Shown here in pieces: positions 62,369 to 64,000 of a stretch of 64,000 bases of DNA. This DNA comes from Methylobacterium sp. Leaf117 (GTDB lineage Bacteria > Pseudomonadota > Alphaproteobacteria > Rhizobiales > Beijerinckiaceae): positions 320,516-384,515 of the forward strand of contig NZ_LMNL01000023.1 in NCBI RefSeq assembly GCF_001422985.1, read 5' to 3'. The notes below the pieces were generated by a model. The model was not told where the DNA came from. It did not search any database and worked only from the letters and a program-made list of their open reading frames with translations. Each line of letters opens with the position of its first letter. Within the stretch, counting starts at the first letter, position 1. A program made the translations under genes and the position numbers.

Positions 62369-64000
62369 ATGAGGGTCGATCGAGCGGCGCGCATTCTGCT
62401 GTGCGTCGGCTCCCTTGTCGTCGCCGTCGCCGGCACTCCGGCGCGCGCGGCCGGACCGGGGATAGACGTCAGTGCTGTCGCATCGGGGGTCGGGCAGTAC
62501 ACGCACAACGCGGCCGGGCTTGCGATCCTCATCGGCCTGACGGTGTTCGCCACCATCGTCGCCCTGCTGCACATGCGCGAGCGCAGCCGCTGGACCCGGC
62601 GCGAGCGCGACCTCGTCAACGAACTCTCGGCGTTGCGCGAATCGCACGACCGTGCCGAGATGCTGCTCAACGCCGAGCGCCAGGTGCTGGTGACGTGGTC
62701 CGGCCGCGGAACGCCGACGGTCGAGGGCGATATCGGCCTGATCGACGGCAAGCGCGCCGCCGCCGGCCCGCTTGCGGGCTTCCTCAGCTTCGAGACCTGG
62801 CTGCACGCGGTCGACGCCGATGCGCTCAACACGGCGGTCGAGGCCCTGCGAGCGCGCGGAACCGGGTTCCGCCTGAGCCTGCGCACCCAGTCCGGCCGCT
62901 TCATCGACGCGCATGGGCAGGCCCTGTCCGGCCGCGCGATCCTGCGCCTGCGCGAGACCACGGACGAAAAGCGCGAACTGATCGACCTGCGTCTCACCCT
63001 TTACGAGGCCAAGCGCGGCCTCTCCGCCCTGGGCAGCCTCCTCGACGCGATCCCGCAGCCGGTCTGGCGCCGCAACCGCGACGGCGCCCTGGCCTGGGTC
63101 AACCTCGCCTACGTGGCGGCGGTGGAGGCAGGGACCCGCGAGAACGCCCTCGAGGGCGGCGTCGAGCTGCTCGACCGGCAGGCGCGCGAGTTCATCGCCC
63201 GTGACGATGCCGCCCGGCTCGCCGCCGGCGGTCGCGCCGCCCATCGCCTTTCCGCCGTCGTGGCCGGCGGGCGCCGGACCCTGGACGTGACCGAGACCGC
63301 GATCGAGACCGGCCGCGTCGGCATCGCGGTCGACGTCTCGGAGCTGGAAAGCGTGCGCGCCGACCTCCAGCGCCAGATGGACGCCAATGTCCGCACCCTC
63401 GATCAGTTGCCGACCGCCGTGGCGATGTTCGACGCCCGCCAGCGCCTGATCTTCCACAACACCGCCTATCGCCAGCTCTGGGACCTCGATCAGGCTTTCC
63501 TCGACAGCCGCCCCCTCGACGGCGAGATCCTCGACCGGCTGCGGGCCCTGCGCAAATTGCCCGAACAGGCCGACTTCAAGTCCTGGAAGGCCGACGTGCT
63601 GGCCGCCTATCGCGCGGTCGAGGCCAACGAAGCCTGGTGGTACCTGCCCGACGGGCGCTCCCTCCGGGTCGTCGCCGACCCCAACCCGCAGGGCGGCCTG
63701 ACCTACCTGTTCGACGACGTTTCCGAGAACATGAAGCTCGAGTCGCGCTACAACGCGCTGATGCGGGTGCAGGCCGAGACCCTCGACACCCTCAAGGAGC
63801 CCGTGGCGGTGTTCGGCGCCGATGGCCGCCTCACCTTCGCCAACCGTGCCTTCGCCACCCTGTGGCGCCTCGACCCCGAGACCCTGGGCGAGCGTCCCCG
63901 GGTCGATGCGGTCATCGCCGCCTGCCAGACGCTCTCGCCCGACGAGGACCCGTGGATCGACATCCGCGGTGCCATCACGGGGCTCGAGAGCCGCGCCGGT
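62369..64000 (+). CDS. PAS-domain sensor kinase, DivL-like, truncated by window edge
   Basis: 544 residues visible; the frame runs off the right end. A signal-like N-terminus with one membrane segment (AGLAILIGLTVFATIVALLHMR) is followed by a coiled coil (RRERDLVNELSALRESHDRAEMLL) and several PAS units (SLLDAIPQPVWRRNRDGALAWVNLAYVAAVEAGTRE; LPTAVAMFDARQRLIFHNTAYRQLWDLD; LKEPVAVFGADGRLTFANRAFATLWRLD). The kinase core lies beyond the window. This layout and the position after ahcY recall DivL of Rhizobiales; whether the acceptor residue is Tyr (DivL) or His cannot be seen. Confidence 0.85.
   Translation, partial: MRVDRAARILLCVGSLVVAVAGTPARAAGPGIDVSAVASGVGQYTHNAAGLAILIGLTVFATIVALLHMRERSRWTRRERDLVNELSALRESHDRAEMLLNAERQVLVTWSGRGTPTVEGDIGLIDGKRAAAGPLAGFLSFETWLHAVDADALNTAVEALRARGTGFRLSLRTQSGRFIDAHGQALSGRAILRLRETTDEKRELIDLRLTLYEAKRGLSALGSLLDAIPQPVWRRNRDGALAWVNLAYVAAVEAGTRENALEGGVELLDRQAREFIARDDAARLAAGGRAAHRLSAVVAGGRRTLDVTETAIETGRVGIAVDVSELESVRADLQRQMDANVRTLDQLPTAVAMFDARQRLIFHNTAYRQLWDLDQAFLDSRPLDGEILDRLRALRKLPEQADFKSWKADVLAAYRAVEANEAWWYLPDGRSLRVVADPNPQGGLTYLFDDVSENMKLESRYNALMRVQAETLDTLKEPVAVFGADGRLTFANRAFATLWRLDPETLGERPRVDAVIAACQTLSPDEDPWIDIRGAITGLESRAG

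Noticed and set aside
1..64000. tRNA, rRNA, CRISPR arrays, insertion sequences and prophage genes
   Set aside because: Intergenic gaps were read for cloverleaf, direct-repeat/spacer and transposase patterns and none was convincing. A tRNA scan would settle the first.

Overview
The window looks like a contiguous chromosomal segment of a high-GC alphaproteobacterium of the order Rhizobiales, most likely Methylobacterium or Methylorubrum. The clues are a MucR regulator, DnaE2, HWE and HisKA_2 sensor kinases, promoters of the EcfG type (GGAAC-N16/17-CGTT), perfect CtrA boxes (TTAA-N7-TTAA), a bacterial transglutaminase-like cysteine protease and several small DUF families common in that group. 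The assignment rests on recalled family resemblance, not on a search. No rRNA, tRNA, insertion sequence, prophage, CRISPR array or plasmid gene was seen; nearly everything is chromosomal housekeeping or envelope and stress functions.

Layout. 1-5 kb: an exported protein cut by the left edge, a HisKA_2 kinase and dnaE2 with a near-consensus LexA box. 5-11 kb: a 2-hydroxyacid dehydrogenase, a HIT/nudC pair, a molybdenum oxidoreductase with its cytochrome b, two tandem paralogous 199-residue exported proteins and a universal stress protein. 11-16.8 kb: a DUF4142 protein behind an EcfG-type promoter, a Nudix-carbonic anhydrase in-frame fusion, DUF429, DUF3775, a secreted phospholipase A2-like protein, and two secreted-protein genes each preceded by CtrA boxes. 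16.8-20.4 kb: an orphan YejE-like permease, DUF4112 and an aminotransferase on the minus strand, then a gene-free stretch holding a candidate small RNA. 20.4-29.8 kb: an mdtABC-type RND efflux operon with its outer-membrane channel. 29.9-41 kb: zwf, an Mrr-like membrane nuclease, mucR, a class II aldolase, an acyl-CoA synthetase-GNAT fusion, an AraC regulator, a cold-shock protein, DUF6481 with a 19-bp tandem repeat over its stop codon, and an L,D-transpeptidase. 41-50.3 kb: small secreted proteins, a large HWE kinase, a nitrate/nitrite transporter, comF, a glycine-zipper protein, a methyltransferase, DUF427 and DUF6880. 50.3-64 kb: the argJ-SIMPL-mutT operon, a degenerate receiver protein, PRC-barrel, glutathione peroxidase, small proteins, a diguanylate cyclase, a nitroreductase/acyl-CoA ligase pair, ahcY with its operator, and a PAS kinase resembling DivL that is cut by the right edge.

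How the parts may work together. Two regulatory themes run through the segment. The first is general stress: HWE and HisKA_2 kinases are the sensor classes that feed PhyR-EcfG in these bacteria, and EcfG-like promoters precede the DUF4142, glycine-zipper and DUF2188 genes. The second is cell cycle: three CtrA boxes sit before two secreted-protein genes, and a DivL-like kinase follows ahcY. The most unusual single items are the Nudix-carbonic anhydrase fusion with an internal ribosome site, tandem repeats that straddle stop codons at two unrelated genes, the secreted phospholipase A2-like protein, and the structured intergenic transcript candidate near 19.8 kb. I saw no convincing complete new defence or biosynthetic system.
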